From the NCBI GenBank assembly GCA_032622095.1, contig CP136062.1:141442351-141506350 (forward strand): DNA of 64,000 bases. Reading direction: 5' to 3'. Below the pieces are notes generated by a model. That model had not been told where the DNA came from, did not search any database, and was given only the letters and a program-made list of their open reading frames with translations. The translations under genes and the position numbers were made by a program. Each line of letters begins with the position of its first letter. Positions within the stretch are counted from its first letter, which is position 1. This DNA is from Siphonodentalium dalli (Eukaryota; Mollusca; Scaphopoda; Gadilida; Siphonodentaliidae). Shown here piece by piece: positions 10,715-26,500 of the stretch.

Positions 10715-13700
10715 GTTCGTATGACATTATGAAATGATTGCCTACAAAAGGACATCATATAGCTATTGTTAATAAATTTATTAAGTTTGAAAGACATATA
10801 TTTATTATGTACTTATATCGATCAGTGAAGCAAACTTGTAAGTGAGTATACCCAGACACTTTGCCCACTAAAATAATGTAGCATTCAACTAATATTACGT
10901 CTTAACAATGCAAAATTGTAAACATTTAATTTTAATTTGGGATGAATTTTCCCCAATAAACAAACAGCAAATTTTTCCTCCAAAGAGAATATATATATTA
11001 TATTTATGTATAATAATGAAGTTGCATGCTGCCAATTTAGATATAAATATGAAAAATAAAGAAGTTTTTAGAAGTTTTATTCTTATTATTATAAATAATT
11101 CTGTTATTATTATATTGGCATTTGTTCACCCCAGTGGAATGTTCCACATCACTTTAAATTCCAACCACTTTGTAAATGTTTTATACATCAACTGATCTCC
11201 ATATATGATCGATGCAAATATTTTTCTACATATTTTAATCCAGCATTAAAATGAAAAACAATGTGGTTTAAAACTGCTACTTACTACTGTAGTAGCTTTA
11301 AATTTATATTAACCAATATACGTAGTAAACTACTGTGATGAAGCTTTTTGTTTAATGTTTCAAACAGTCAGATGTTAGCTGCCATAATATATTAATATAT
11401 ACCTACTAGTACCTGTTTACGATTTACATTTATAACTTGGGTTACAGATGGCGATATCCCATCATCACAGGGTGCCTTTGGTTGCTGTTCAACATCGGAT
11501 GTTTCCTTCTCACTAAAGGTAGGGACAGGCAATGGTTTCTAAAATTGCATATTTTAACCAACTCACTCCCAAATGGATTATCCCATTCACTGTTGAAACT
11601 ATTCATTACAATGGTTTTTATACGCCCTTTTGAAAAAAGTCTGTCCATCTGTCTGGCCATCTGGGTGACCGTCCGTCTTTCCTTCTGTTTGTCCGTTAAA
11701 TATTTTGGTTTCTGATCGATAACTCCAGTTTGGATTATTTTATCTGGACCAAAGTTGGTTTGTGTATTTCCCATCTAAAAATACAGGCCAAGTTCAAAAT
11801 GGGTTCCGTCCAATTATTTTACATGAGTTACGGCCCTTTTTCGACAGTGACATTGAAATTAGGGGTATATCAGATATTCTTTGTAAGCTCAAATTACTAT
11901 TTTATTTTGTGGTAGTACAATTCAAAATGGCTAAAGGGCATATTTTGCCATGCCCTACCGATGCTCTTGTTAGCTTTGATGTTCAAATAATATGAACAGA
12001 TGACAGGAAGAGAAACACACTATATATCCAACTATTGCTTCGTATGGTTGCTTCGGTAATATGTTCAACAAATGCCACATCACAAAGCTGTTAATTTCAT
12101 CTTTAATTATATTTGAATTAAGTTTGTGAATATCTACATATGTGTGTTGGCTACTTCAGGCATTGTTATATAGCACAGGGACAGAACATATTATTTTCAA
12201 CAACATTTCCCATATTGGTAAATCTATATGTCAACAAAATATAGGCATCCATTGTGCTGTGGTGATCAATATGGTACAGAAGGCATCTATCTTTTCACAA
12301 TTAATCTTCACTCTTTTTAGGTGCTGTTTTCACATTAGTTGCCTTTGCTGTTATACTTGTTTCCAGTGCAAGTCTCTTCCACATTCACACAAGAATACTC
12401 GACAAATTTCTGCCACGAACGGAGCAAGAGACGTGTGAATACACCACAGATGATGTAACGACTCTGCATACTGTTAGAGAATTCAGATTCAGGTACCATA
12501 CACTGTCAAGTTATAACTCCTTAGACATGGCTGTTTTTACACATATTTTGATGAATATAAAGAACAATTCTCTCTGCTAATACAATGTGTATTGAAATAT
12601 TTTATGTCATTTGGGTGGCTGACAAGCATTGCCCGATGTTCAACGTCATCAGATTTTGATATTAAGAAGACGTTGTCTGGTATGAGTAATATGATTTGTT
12701 TTAATATTTCTGTTATCGTTTTATAAAAATTTTATTGAAATGGCCATGTTTCAATTGGAATGGCACATTGAAATGTCCTTCAACTCCGATCAAGCTACAG
12801 TAATGCCCTAAATAATCGACTCTTTAACCACAGAAGAATTATGGGTAACTTTTCAGGATTTAGTCGGAAATATGGCTCAGTGAGAGCTTTCCGATGAATG
12901 GCAACAAGCCATATTTCCGACTAAATCCTGAAAAGTTACCCATAATTCTGCTGTGGTTAATGAGTCGATTATTTAGGGCATTACTGTAGCACAGACTGCA
13001 ATATATAGACAAGACAAATTTTATAAAATATTTCATAAATCAATAGTTGTTTGTTTTTCTTTACAGCCTGATGCAGGTCTATGACTTCATTGAGAAATGC
13101 AATGAGTACATGGCACATTTCTACACATTATTGAAATGGGACCATACCATTTCATCTCTCAGGTGAGTGAAGATTTTATTATGTATCTAGATAAGTATAT
13201 GCATGAATCTGCATGCCAACTATCACCAGATGATACCTTAATTTTTGTTGCGGTCTTTACTTTTCATCGTCTTATATTCTGAAAATAATTTGAGATTGCC
13301 ACTGACCGCCATGCAAAGTCACAGTGCACCGTGACATTGTGTGACCTCTCAAACTCTTGTGATGGCATCGTTGCATGTCCGTATATTTCCGGAAGAAGTC
13401 AGTTGAATTATGGCTAGGCTGACAAATATTCAAGGTGGATAAAATTAACAGATTTCAAAAATCAAAATCAGATAACTCTGAGCATTGACGGGTAGATTCC
13501 TCGACTAAAATCAATTATGTTTTACCCCTGAAGCCGAAGAAATAGTAATTTAGGGCTGTCAATCTGAGTATGCATCTTAGAATATTTATTCTATAATAAT
13601 TTTAACTCTAAAGGCACATGTAACTCTGTCTGTCCATCCGTCTGTCTGTCATTCCATACTTACGACAGTTATGTTTTGAAGTTATTTGGAATATTTTATC

Positions 13701-14470
13701 TGTACCAAATTTGGGATGTGAACTTCCCAGCTAAAAGTGAAATTAGGGGGTATATCACATATTCTTTGTGAGCTCAAATTGTTATTATATTTTGCGGTAA
13801 TTCAATATGAAATAGCTAACAGGTGTATTTTGCCACTCGCTAGTGATGCTCTTGTTAAGGTATGAGTATTATTTGAAAGAGCAAATATGTTCACAGAGAT
13901 GATGTACATGCATTCCTGACAGAAGAAATTATAAATTGTGATATTCATAAAAAGTTCTGTATTTTGTAGTCTTTTGTGAAGTTGCTTACATCAATGTTAT
14001 GAGTCACTGTCACAATTATCACTTCCTTGAACATAATCGTCTAGATTTTGAAAGCAATCATTTTCTGTATCCTAAAATAGGGCATTTAAGAGGACCCAAT
14101 TTAGCTATTGTGAGATAATTCTTCAGTGAAGCTGTAGTCATTTCCCTGGTAAAATCCATCCATCGACATTTCTATGAACATCTTTCCCATTGGGGCAGTC
14201 ACCTGTCACACCTCTAATTTCTATTTACTATTATATTTCAGGTGATTATAGTATGTAAGTTTACTATTTAAAAGGAGCCAAGGCACTTGTCTTGTGTAAA
14301 TATTCAAAATATTAGAAAGTCTGTGAAAACATCACAACTAAGAAGAACATGGAGAAATAGATCAACTTTGTTCTTATATCCATTATTGACAATTTTCCAA
14401 TAACAATGCGCATTGAAACCATTGTTATGTAAACAAGACTGTTACAGTGATTTGTAAACAACATTGTTAT

Positions 14471-14504
<34 letters not shown>

Positions 14505-17500
14505 CAACATAGTTGTTGGGGGGGTATACTGGAATCAGCTCGTCTGTCCGTCCGTCCATCATCCGTCCATCTGTCCATGGACACAAATGTCCAGAGTTTT
14601 TCTCAGTCAGTTTTTAATCAATAGATGATCTCTTATTTTAACTATATCCTATGTTAACGTAAGTATTTTACTGTTGATCTGATATTGTCTAACCTGCCAC
14701 CAACCAGATCATATGTCTGTTGAATACATGTCACCTATATTTTCATAACTGATTGACATGAAAAACCCTCTGACTACTATGCCATTTTATCCTTGCAACA
14801 ATCTGGAATGCAGGGTCGTCTGTTTGTCCACCTTCCATGGACAAGCTTTTTCCAGAGTTTTTCTCAGCCTGCAATGGGAATCTGTTATTTAATTATTTTA
14901 ACTTAATGTTTACTGACATGTGAAACATCTTAGGGGGTATCGGTAATGTCATGGTAACAGTAATTTGTTTGCATAAGAATGGTTTCTATATTCAAAATCT
15001 CCTTATCAGTGATTTATTAAAGTGATGTGAAACACTGATGTAGGGTGATCAAATGGAAATGAAGAATAATCTTGCTCAATGAACTTATTTTTACAAATAT
15101 TATATCCAAATTTGCAACACACATCATCATTCTTATATATTAATAAATTGTAGTGATTCTCGAAAGTGAAATCATTTTTTCGTTAGTTTATCGCAGATAG
15201 TTGCATCCCGAATCGAGAAGTAAATTTTTACAATTGAGGGTAGTTCAGACGATGATTTCTATGGAGTGGTACAGTCGATTTGCTTGAAATTTTCGGCAAT
15301 GTTACTAAAATGATACATTCCTCCAGTTGACATAGTGCCTGAATGCTAACTTATCAGTTTCACACACCCGAACAAGTCCATAATATGTCTTTAATAATGA
15401 AAATAAGAATAATCTCCATCTGTTTTACATGTACTTGTTGATGACAGTTGTTTTACAGACATTAATGAAATTTATTATTTTTCACATTTACCCTCTGCGA
15501 GTGATTTATTTCCCCTTAATAAATTAAAATCAATTTTTTGCAGGTTTCACATAGAAGTATGTTCCTTCTTCCTGGTTCTAGTTGTATTTCCAACACGATG
15601 GATCTTTATCATTTTTACCAACTGGTTTTTCCTCGGATCAGAAGATATTGTGCAAAGTAAGCAATAACATACTTATCTATTAATTCATTCTGTTTTAACA
15701 ATGGACGGCCATGATTTCTCAGTTACAATTAGCTTGCGCCATTCAGAGTCAAACATTCTGATGTGAATTTACAGTGCTTATAGATTGAAGATGGTCTATC
15801 TCTTCCAGGCCACAATTACAACAACAACATAATTCTCATAAATCCCAATTTCAAGAATCTAATTTTAGAAACTCTCAATGCTGAAAAAGCATTTTACGTT
15901 GTATGGCACAAAAGCTTACTAAGAAAACTATTCATTGATGGGATCCACAGCGACCTATGGCTACTGTAAACTCATTACATCATGAGGCGAATACAAAGGT
16001 CAAATGGGGAGGATCATACTCCACAGATATACTACTTCACCAAGGCATAAGGCAAGGTGATAAATTATCAGCAATGCTATATAAGAGATTTAATAATGAC
16101 ATGCTAAATCAGCTAAGTAACAATGCAGCTGGGTTTAAAATTGGCACAATTGATATAACTGCCCCCACTTGTGCAGATATGATGTATCCATTCTAACAAA
16201 AACAACAGCTGATCTACAAACGCTCCAAGCATCGTATACAACACCTCATGTAAAGATCGATTCGCAATGAACGCAACCAAATGCGAAATTGTCCATGTGA
16301 AAAAATCTACCAAAAAACTGAACAATGAAATAAAACCTCTTCTAGGCGGAACACCTGTTAATATTGTAGGCACCACCAAACACCTAGGTGTAGAGCGTAA
16401 CCCAACGAAAACCCCAGATATCTAAAAATGAATCACAATGGGACGACAAACCCTATAGTCTTTGATGGGAACAGGGCTACATGGAACAAATGGTATATCA
16501 CCGGCAATAGCATACCGGTACCAGATGTGGAATACTTTTGTCATTCCTAGAATGCTTCATGGTATAGAAATCCTACATATGAAAAAAAAGACATAGAAGA
16601 ACTCGAACGCTTCCAATGAAAAACCATGAGTACAGAGTCTCTCAACACGCACAAAAACAAATGCTGCTACAAATGCACTTGTAGGAGCTATTCCCATCCA
16701 AGGCACTATAGATCTCAAATTTACAACCTACTATATTAATATAGCCAAAACACACAAATCTGCAGAGCGAGATCTTGCAATAAGACAACTTATCATGAAA
16801 AATGACAACAGCCATAGCTGGTTTGTACATGTCAGAGACATACTCCAAATACACTCTTCCTGACCCACTGCACATCATAAGCACCATTCACAGCAAGGAA
16901 GATGCCAACAAATGGAAAGCAATATGTAAAAAAACTATAGACCAATATTGACATGATATTAATGACAAAGAGTTTCCAATAAAACAACTGTAACAATGAT
17001 TAAATTACAAGAAAACTCAAGCAGCAAATGCCACTTTGTGTGGGAATCATCCAAATAATCGCCCGCTGCCACAAGAAAGGCTATTATAAAAACATGGCTG
17101 TTGACAGATACTTACCTACTACAAATCAATAGAAAAAGATTCAGGCAAAACCTCATCTCTGCCGAATGTCCACTCTGTAACCTAACTGATGAGGAGAGAA
17201 CACATTTCGTGTCACAATGCACGAAAACCGACAAGCAACGACAATGTTACATACAAAAACTCAGATTATGTCTTCCAAAAACCATTACTGATACATATAA
17301 TATTGAGCAACCAGACCTCTTAACACAGCTAACTATAGACTGCACAAAATTGTGAACCATAGTCAATTCATTTGAGAGAATCAAACTAAGAATGTTTATT
17401 CTGATTCTCATCAGATTTTAAGCCCTGAGGTCCATAGATTCAGCATAAAAATACAATTGCGACTCGAATGAACATTTCTGCCATTTTTATTTCTATAATC

Positions 17501-20500
17501 AGACCACCATCGTTATATTCAAAAATGTGATTGGTTCGATTGCCAAAAGACAAATTCAACAAAGTTGAATTAACTGTGAAAGTCAATCTAAGTGAAGTGA
17601 CTCCATAGAATTTGGAAAACTTTATGCTACTTGAGAATAACCAGACTATGCATTTAAGAAATGAAACTTGCATGTTATAGAGAATACCTACAGTTTTTTT
17701 TTTTCAGAATACCTGGGAATACCAAAATATCTCATTAGTGTCTGGAAAGAGATATCAAATTTTCACAAGTGGCTACAAGTGCAAATTTGATATTTATTTC
17801 CAGACACGAATGAGATGTTTCAGTTATTCAAACAAAAAACTGTATTCTTTTTATTATATGTGCCTTATTTCTGCTCAAAGTTGATAAGCTAACTCTTAAT
17901 TAATTAAAATATTAACTCTACTTCATTCACGAATGCACATCTCAGTGTTTACAAACAGGAAAGTGCCTAGGTTTCAAAGATTGAAATTAACACGCTATGA
18001 CTCAATCAAATAATTATCGATTGATCTCGTGCCGTCATAAATTTGTCACTCTTTATTGGCTCGTGGACAGTGTACATGCAATGACAACTCGATCAACCTT
18101 GGCAGATCATGTTAGTTTCAAGCCCTGCAGTGAAATAACAGTATAGCTACAATGAAATAAAAAAATTGTATTTCACTGTAGCTTCGAAGATATACATACA
18201 ATGATCTACGTTTCGGTAATTGCCCGCTATTTTACAGGCAAGCATATAATAAATATTATTACCAGAATCTGACAGACCAAGGATAGCCCTGAGATTGATT
18301 CTAATCTTGTTTAGGGGGCGGAGTTCATTGTCATATGCCTCTCCAGTGGATGGAAGCCGGGAATATGTTTTGATGCATTTAACCCCTAATATTCTGAGTA
18401 AACAAATTTAGGAGCAACAGTTTAGAGCGAATGGCCAATGTTATATTTTTGGATGTCATTTAAATATACATTCATTAATTGGGACAAAATTTAAATGATT
18501 CAGTATCCAAGAGGTATCTTGAAAGAATCTTGTTTTCTATGGGTTGTCATTTCATCAAGTCTTAGTACTATTATTCTGAAATCTTATTTTCTAATTACCA
18601 TTAATTAGAAAATATGAAATTCAGCATATTACAGTACTTACTAGTATTAGTGATGTTATGTGGGAATGCGGCACATTCACACATACAACCAATATATAAA
18701 AGCTGTCTATTTGTTCTGTAGTTATCACAGAGTGATACCCGAGCAGAATACAATAGGCTAATATCACCTAACATATACATTTGACACATGAGTTGACCAG
18801 GAATGACATGGGCTATTTAACCCTTTACCCAACAGAACGGCCCTGTGCCAATGCATTCTCTTATATATGCGAGTCGACCATAGGTCGCCTCGCATATATA
18901 AGAGAATGCATTGGCTTAACACATTAAAAATTATAAAATTGTTAAAGAATGTAAGAAAGAATGGTAAAAAGTGTTAAAAAAAGATTTTTTTTAGGCCAAT
19001 GCATTCTCTTATATATGCGAGGCGACCTATGGTCGACTCGCATATATAAGAGAATGCATTGGCACAGGGCTAACTGTAACTATCACAATGTGGTCAATGA
19101 GCCGGTTCCAATGATATCCATATTTGTATGGTTTTATTGAGACAGACCCAAGATATTTTAGGCTGTTGAAGCTTTATTTGGCCGGTTTTGGCCGTTTTGT
19201 TGGGTAAAGGGTTAATCTGCACCCAGCATGTGGTTATAAGTGGTTGTCTCATAATACCATCTATTCTCACTCAAGGCTTTATCTGTTGTGGACTAAATGA
19301 ACACATATGATATTTGATAGGACACTTGGTCACGCTGGATTGACATTAAGTATCTGCAGTTATGATCATATTTAGTTTGCATATTTGAAATAAGATAATT
19401 ATAAGGACATACCAACTCAATTTGTTGGTTTGCAAACATTCCAAGTAAAAATGTCTTACCACAGGAGAGAATAGAAAATAAATAATGATTCATGTTTAAC
19501 CCTTTTTAAACTAAATGGTTCTCGCAGAAGGATCCATATTAATTGTTGGGAAATGTATAAATAATAAGTTCTACAAATGCTCGTTGTTTAACTTATTATC
19601 TGATATAATGAGCCTTGCATATATAAGAGAATACATTGGCCTAACAATATTTACCTTCACCTTATAAGCCAGTGCATTCTCTTATATATGCGAGGCTCCC
19701 TAAGAGAATGCACTGGCACCCAATATTTAATGCGCAGCTCCCTTTATGAAAGGGTTAACCGATTTATTGATGAATGGATGCTCCCGTTCAGTTCTAAATG
19801 TATACCATTTGAATGGCCTATTCTAAATTAATTCTATGGGGGTGTTCAGATAATATAACCAGATGACAGGCAAAGAGAAATTAGAAACTCTTTAAATTCC
19901 CATTCACTCCTTAGTAGGGACATTTAAATAATAAGTTCAACAAATAGCTATTTGTTGAGGTTATCAACTAAGCGTACCTACAAATGAATGAGTTGAATCA
20001 AGTAACCCATCACTGAGTAACCATTTATCAAAGGGTTTAGGATCTGTCTGTAATGCCTTTGCTTTAAAGTGATATTAAATGCCCTGCTGAGGCGGGGAGG
20101 GGGGTGCGTAATAATAAATAATAAACTCTCACAAGACCTGAAGTATCCAAGTATAGTGGTATAGTGCTGTGACTGCTTGTCATCTATATATATAAAAGAG
20201 TAGGATCTGAATTTGTTTTTAATTAAAACAATATATATAAATCAAAATGTTTCAATGATCAAAATGTTCTTGAAGTGCACAAATCGGCTGCTACTAAATA
20301 AAGGCTCTGTCTGAGATCAAAATGTGTGCGAAGTCCCACAAAGGGGGGCCACATGTATCTCCGACACTGAATATAGGCTCTCGATTCCTGAAGGTAGCCT
20401 GTTTCAGCAAGTTTAGTATAATAGAAGTAACTTGCCCCAGTAGACTAACATAAGTGGTATGGAATATGTTAGATAATGGGCTGGTTGACAGACTAATCAG

Positions 20501-23500
20501 GAAATAGTTAGAAATTGTGTGTATCCCTGCACAATGACCAAGGTTTACAGATGATCAGCAATTTATATAACTTTTTTTTTTCAATTAAAACAGCTTCTGA
20601 AACAGGTTAAACTTTTATTTGAAGATCATTTCCAGTGATATGAGTAAAGTTTTATGTGGTTTTAGACCAAATTGAGTGAAATTTGAGGGGTGGGTAATTT
20701 GGGAGTAAAAAGTTTTGTTTTTTTGCAGGTTTGGGGGTGGTGGGTCCCCGAAAATGCCAGATGCAAAAAAAAACCCGCATATCTTCCTGCAATATTTTTA
20801 TGACAAATATTCATACCATAATATGTTATTTTCATAGATTTGATATCCAAATAGTCACAAAACAGCAACATTGTTATAAACAAATTACACCAGTGACTCT
20901 TATTATACCCCCCGCAACGAAGTTAGGGGGGTATACTGGAGTCAGCTTGTCCGTCGTCCGTCCGTCGTCCGTCCGTGGACACAAATTTGTCCGGAGTTTT
21001 TCTCAGTCGTTTTTTTATCAATTTCCGTGAAACTTTGTACAAACATCAACCACCATAGGAACCTGTGCACCTGCGATTATGACGTTTGTCTGACTTTTTT
21101 TGGTGGAGTTATCCCCCCTTTTTCGACTTAGAAAATTTTCGCAACATGTAGCTTTTATTCCTACATTTTTCAGTCAATTTTTTAAAAACGTGGCACAGAT
21201 ATTTAGTACCATGGGATCTTATGCACCTGCAATTACGACGTCTGTCCGACATTTTTTGGTGGAGTTATCCCCCTTTTTCGACTTAGAAACTTTTTTTGCA
21301 ACATGCATAATTTTGTCCGAGCTTTTATTCCTACATTTTTCGGTCAATGTTTTTTAATCTTGGCACTGATATTTAGTACCATGGGAACCTGTGCACCTGC
21401 GATTATGACGTCTGTCCGACATTTTTTGTGTGAAGTTATTCCCCTTTTTCGACTTAGAATGTTTTTGCAACATACATATTTTGTCCAAGCTTTTATTCCT
21501 ACATTTTTCGGTCAATAGGTTTAAGATTAGGGTTATGGTTGTACACCTGCAATGGGAACTGTTATTTTATTATTTTAACTAAATGTTTACTGACATGTGA
21601 AACATCTTAGTATTTTAAAAACAGGGGGGTATCCGTAGTCCCATTGGGACAGTCACACCTCTAGTTGATTCAATTATTGTCGTTTTGTTTATGCCCAACA
21701 ATGTGTCCTGAATAAAGTAGTAAATTTGTGTGCAGTTGAACTGTTGTGCTCTCTGAAATGGTACAGTCGATATGGTTGGAATTTTCACCAATCTTAGTTC
21801 ATTGCTACATTCTTCCAATGGGGATAGTGTTCGGATATTTATCTAATCGGTTTTATTCACTGACGTACATTGTAAGTCCACAATGTCTTTGATGTTTCAT
21901 TGATATCTTCAGGAATAAGAGATTTGTATTGTGCATATTGTTCTGAGATTTCATGAGATGTTCTCTATAATCTGAATATTATTCTCTAAATCTTCGTTTG
22001 AAACTGAGACAGAAACTTCTCTTATTTTAGAATATGTGACAAGAATATAATGTTCCGGGAAGAGATAAAGTGATCACTCGTCTGGAATCGCTCACAAACA
22101 TATACACAGTTTTTGTAAAAATGCCCTAATCATTTTATTTTAGACTATATTTTTATATATACGATTAGTCTGTACGTGTACGTTGATATGAATATGAATA
22201 ATTCTCACGCTATCTGATTAATTATTTATATAGTGATATTTGTTTTGGTGGAAGCAGGAAGACAGCCCAGCAGGGCTATGTTCCCCCCAGCAGTATACAG
22301 CATTATTATCTTGTTATATGTTAATTCCATTGTACTATTCATATATGTATTGTAAATAAAATTATCCTATCCTATCCTATCCTATCCTAACATTTGAAGT
22401 AAAATGTTTCCCTCCTCTTGTTTTTCAGATCTCTATGGACACGGTAATTCTTTGCTGAAGACGTACACTGGGAAGAGTTTACCTGATATCAAGCTAGTAG
22501 ATGATGCAGTAGATGAATCGGTGAATATGACATAGTATTTAGATATATATAAATCAGTTCCTGCATTTTCTTGAATTTTTCTCACTGTCATAAGTCCCAT
22601 CAACATTCCAAATTTCGCCAGACTTCATATGAAACTTCTGGGTGACCACCAGATGGGAGCCATTTTTATGTGTACCCAAACCATTATGTGTACCCAAACC
22701 ATAGTATGGTACAATAGTGTTGACGTTTCTGAATATAGTTGTAAAACATTGGCCATCTTGGATTTTACTCTTTGTATGACTAATTCCTTTGCCATACCCT
22801 ACATGCCACATCCTTTATCCGATTTGTCACTAAATACTTCATATAGATTTGGGGTGACCACTAGATTGGAGTGATCAAATTGTTCCCCAGGCCGCTAAGG
22901 ACATTCTTGTATTTCACAATAGAATCCATCTGCAGCTGGAGAAATATTTTCAAAATTTACAGGCATGCTCACGATGACTTCCAGATGGGATCATGGGAAT
23001 TATCAAATTTGAATGATATTCAATCAAAAACATGACTGCGGGCAGCCATCTTGGATTTTACATCACTAAATACTTTGGCATGCCGTACTGCCAACATTTT
23101 TTATCCAAATGATCCCAATCTTCATATGGCTCTTTGGGTTGACCTCTGGTACATGTATCACTTAAACTTTGCACATTCCTTATCATTCCATTGACTGTAA
23201 AACATGATATTATCCACTCTCCAAACTGGGCTACAGTGTCATTGCCACTTTCATTTTAAATCTGTTTAATTTTAACAGGTTGATACCAAACAAAAGACTC
23301 AACATGGAGAAGATGGTAACAGAGAAGAGGAATTCTCTGAAGTAAGATACATCTATGAAATAATACCGACTATTTCACATAACTAAATTAGACATAAATG
23401 TCATCTATTGGTTATACCCTGGCCCATTTTCAAAGAGATTCTTATTATGTTGGATTTTAATTTATCTTTGTTTTAAAACAAGCTTAATACTAACTCTTAA

Positions 23501-26500
23501 GTGACCACCATGACCTGATGTGTTAACTACCATGTAATCTGCATTGCTGCTGTTTTTCTAAGTCAAAGTTATTAATAATTAATTACCTCCTTTTTTTAAA
23601 AAGGGGGTATACTGTTTTGCACATGTCCGTCTGTCTGTGCATCCATCCATCCTATTTTTATTCATGTCATAACTTGGAACAGTAGTGCTTAGATCTTTAT
23701 GAAATTTGGTATGGATGTTCAATTGTTTTGTTCGGGTTTTCCATTCTAGAGTTGTTCATCTTTGTTTATATGGAAATGTTGGTTTTTGGTCCGTCCAATT
23801 CAACTTCAGGCCATAACTTGAACAGTAAAGCTTGGATCTATGGGAGGCCAAATTCACATTTAATATTGAATTGAGCTTAAGCGCAATTGATTGCGCTTAA
23901 GCGCAATTAATTACGCTTAAGCGCAATCATTGCGCTTAAGCGCAATCAATTGCGCTTAAGCGCAATTCATGGTTATATGTAACTAAACACCCCTGGTGAA
24001 TAAATAGGTTTATCCATAACTCACCCTTCACCTATTGACATATCACCTATATTGTTTCCATTGGATGGGTAGGGAGCTGATCTAAATTATTTGATCAAAA
24101 TGGCTACATATAACCATGAATTGCGCTTAAGCGCAATCATTAAGTTATACATACAAGTCAGTACTTTATAATATTAGCCTTGTTCTAAGATTTCGACAGT
24201 AATCAGTTGAAATTACTTTTGCATTTTTTAAACTCGGTAATTTTACTTCCGGGTACGTTCTGCTACGTTCGTGAAAATTACGATAATTTCCTGATACCTT
24301 TCTTAAATTTTCACACTTCTCATTCAAATATCATTAAATATATCACATATATTTAGTCATTACCATTTCCTACTCATAAAATAATAGTTCATTCACATTC
24401 ATGCTCTTCGTCAGTTCACAATTCGTATGCATTGATTCATATTTGTCGAAAATTTCCGATAGCCTATTTTCATCCATTCACAAATTAAATAGTTAAGCAG
24501 AGTCCATACAGAGGTCTCTAGAGAACCAGGGAATTCCCAACTACTATTTTTACAACGTCTCGGCCAATCCGGTCACTGGTTATGTGGGGCGATTCCATTC
24601 ATTACTCTCGGCCACAATGGGCAATGAATGGAATGATCTGGCATAAATATGCCGGGCTACTCTCGCTGCACTTACGGCTGAGGTGGTGTAACTGCGAGCG
24701 TATTATAATGGAACTAAACTTTCCGCACGAAGTTCGGTTTTTCAACTGAGTCTGTTCGACATTCCAAATGTGACTTTTGTCAAATTTCCTCAATAAAAAA
24801 TATGTTTTGTTTGCAGTTGTAACTAGATGCTGTTTTTTGGATTACTCCGGTCACCAAAAATCGTTCCATTCACTTTTGGCCAGGGTAATTTACCCACATA
24901 GCCCAGCGTAATGAATGGAATCGCCCCACATGTAAAATAGAGGTGTTTCCCCAATAAGCGGAAGGAAATTATTTTTTGGTTTTCAAGAGACACAGATTTT
25001 ATTTATATTAAAACATACTCCTGTTTCTTGCAATCGCAGAGGTGGTTCCTTCAGTACTGCTTTCAGCTTCTTCTGATTCTCTTTGATTTCCGACTCGGAA
25101 ATGACTCAAAAACAATTGAATTGATGATGTTAACTCTTCAAAGTTGAACTTCGAAGAAAACGTTTTATGCGGTCAAGATTGGAAAGACACTGCTCCAATT
25201 TGCTTTCCATGCCTATAATTTCTTGTGAACTTGAACCATGTTGCTCAGCCCCATATACACATGTATTAACATTCGCTCTGCATTTCGAATAACAAGGCTA
25301 TATAATTGAAGACAAAATGTCATCAACATCATTGTTGTTCAATAACATGATGATTGTTGCACACACTAACAGTAACACAGTTGACTGTTGAGTACTTGGC
25401 TAATAAAAACAGTGTAAAATTAGCCCCATGCTCCTCTTGCCTTGCTGGGTGATGCCAATAGTTTATGGGTAGGTTAGATAGTTGTTGCAAATACGCTTAA
25501 GCGCTTAAACGCAATTCATTACACTTAAGTGCAATCGATTGCGCTTAAGTGCAATCGATTGCGCTTAAGCGCAATTGATTGCGCTTAAGCGTAAATGCCC
25601 TATTTGTGCTTAAGTATAATATGTGGTATTTGCACTTAAGCGCAATCAATTGCGCTTAGCGCAATCAATTGCGCTTAAGCTCAATTCAATATTAAATGTG
25701 AATTTGGCCTCCCATATGGATCTCAATGAAATTTGGTATGGATGTTCACCACTACTTAGTATTAGGGCATTCAATGGCGTGTTCAATCATTTTGTTTAGG
25801 TTTTTCGTTCTGTAGTTATTCATCTTTGTTTATCTGAAAATGCTGATTTTTGGGTCCATCTGTCTGAATATATCAGTTATAGTTTATAGTTATGCCCACA
25901 CTAGGTGGTATGCCAAAAGGGGGCATGCAACAGACGGCAGTCCATCTCTTGTTGTTGACTTTTTCAGGCGGTATTATCATATATTTACCAACTGTATGAC
26001 CAACTAAACCATATTGAGCTACTTACTCAGCTCAAACCCAACAGAAAATAAACGTCTCTTTACCAAAATGTTGGACTTCTGTCATGACCAACTAAAAAAA
26101 ACATTACGGCGGCCATTATCTTCATTTAGGCTTTAAGACTAAAAAAAATGCAAGCCATGAGCTTAAACATGCCTCTATACATTACTGGATAAAATGTGTC
26201 TGCCCATCTGGGACATTGTCCATTCATTCATTCTCTGTGATAACTCAGCTGCTAGTCATCGGATTTTAATAAAATTTGCCATGGATTGTCAAAAAGCCTT
26301 TCCATGCAGTTTGTAATGATCTAATTAAATGACATCGGAAGCGATTCTAACTCTATTCTCTACCAATGAAGATATACTTACATTATTAACCCTTTCTATA
26401 CTAAATGGATACTCCCAATCTGTTATAAAAGTATACATAGGAATGGTCTATTATTCATCAGGAAGGTGTTAAAAATATGCAGATGACAGATAATAAAAGT

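Noticed and set aside
14312-14584. 90-codon minus-strand frame with a poly-Gly tract
   Set aside because: The poly-Gly comes from the 32-base C-run in a dispersed repeat; the same applies to frames at 49111-49305 and 55456-55689.
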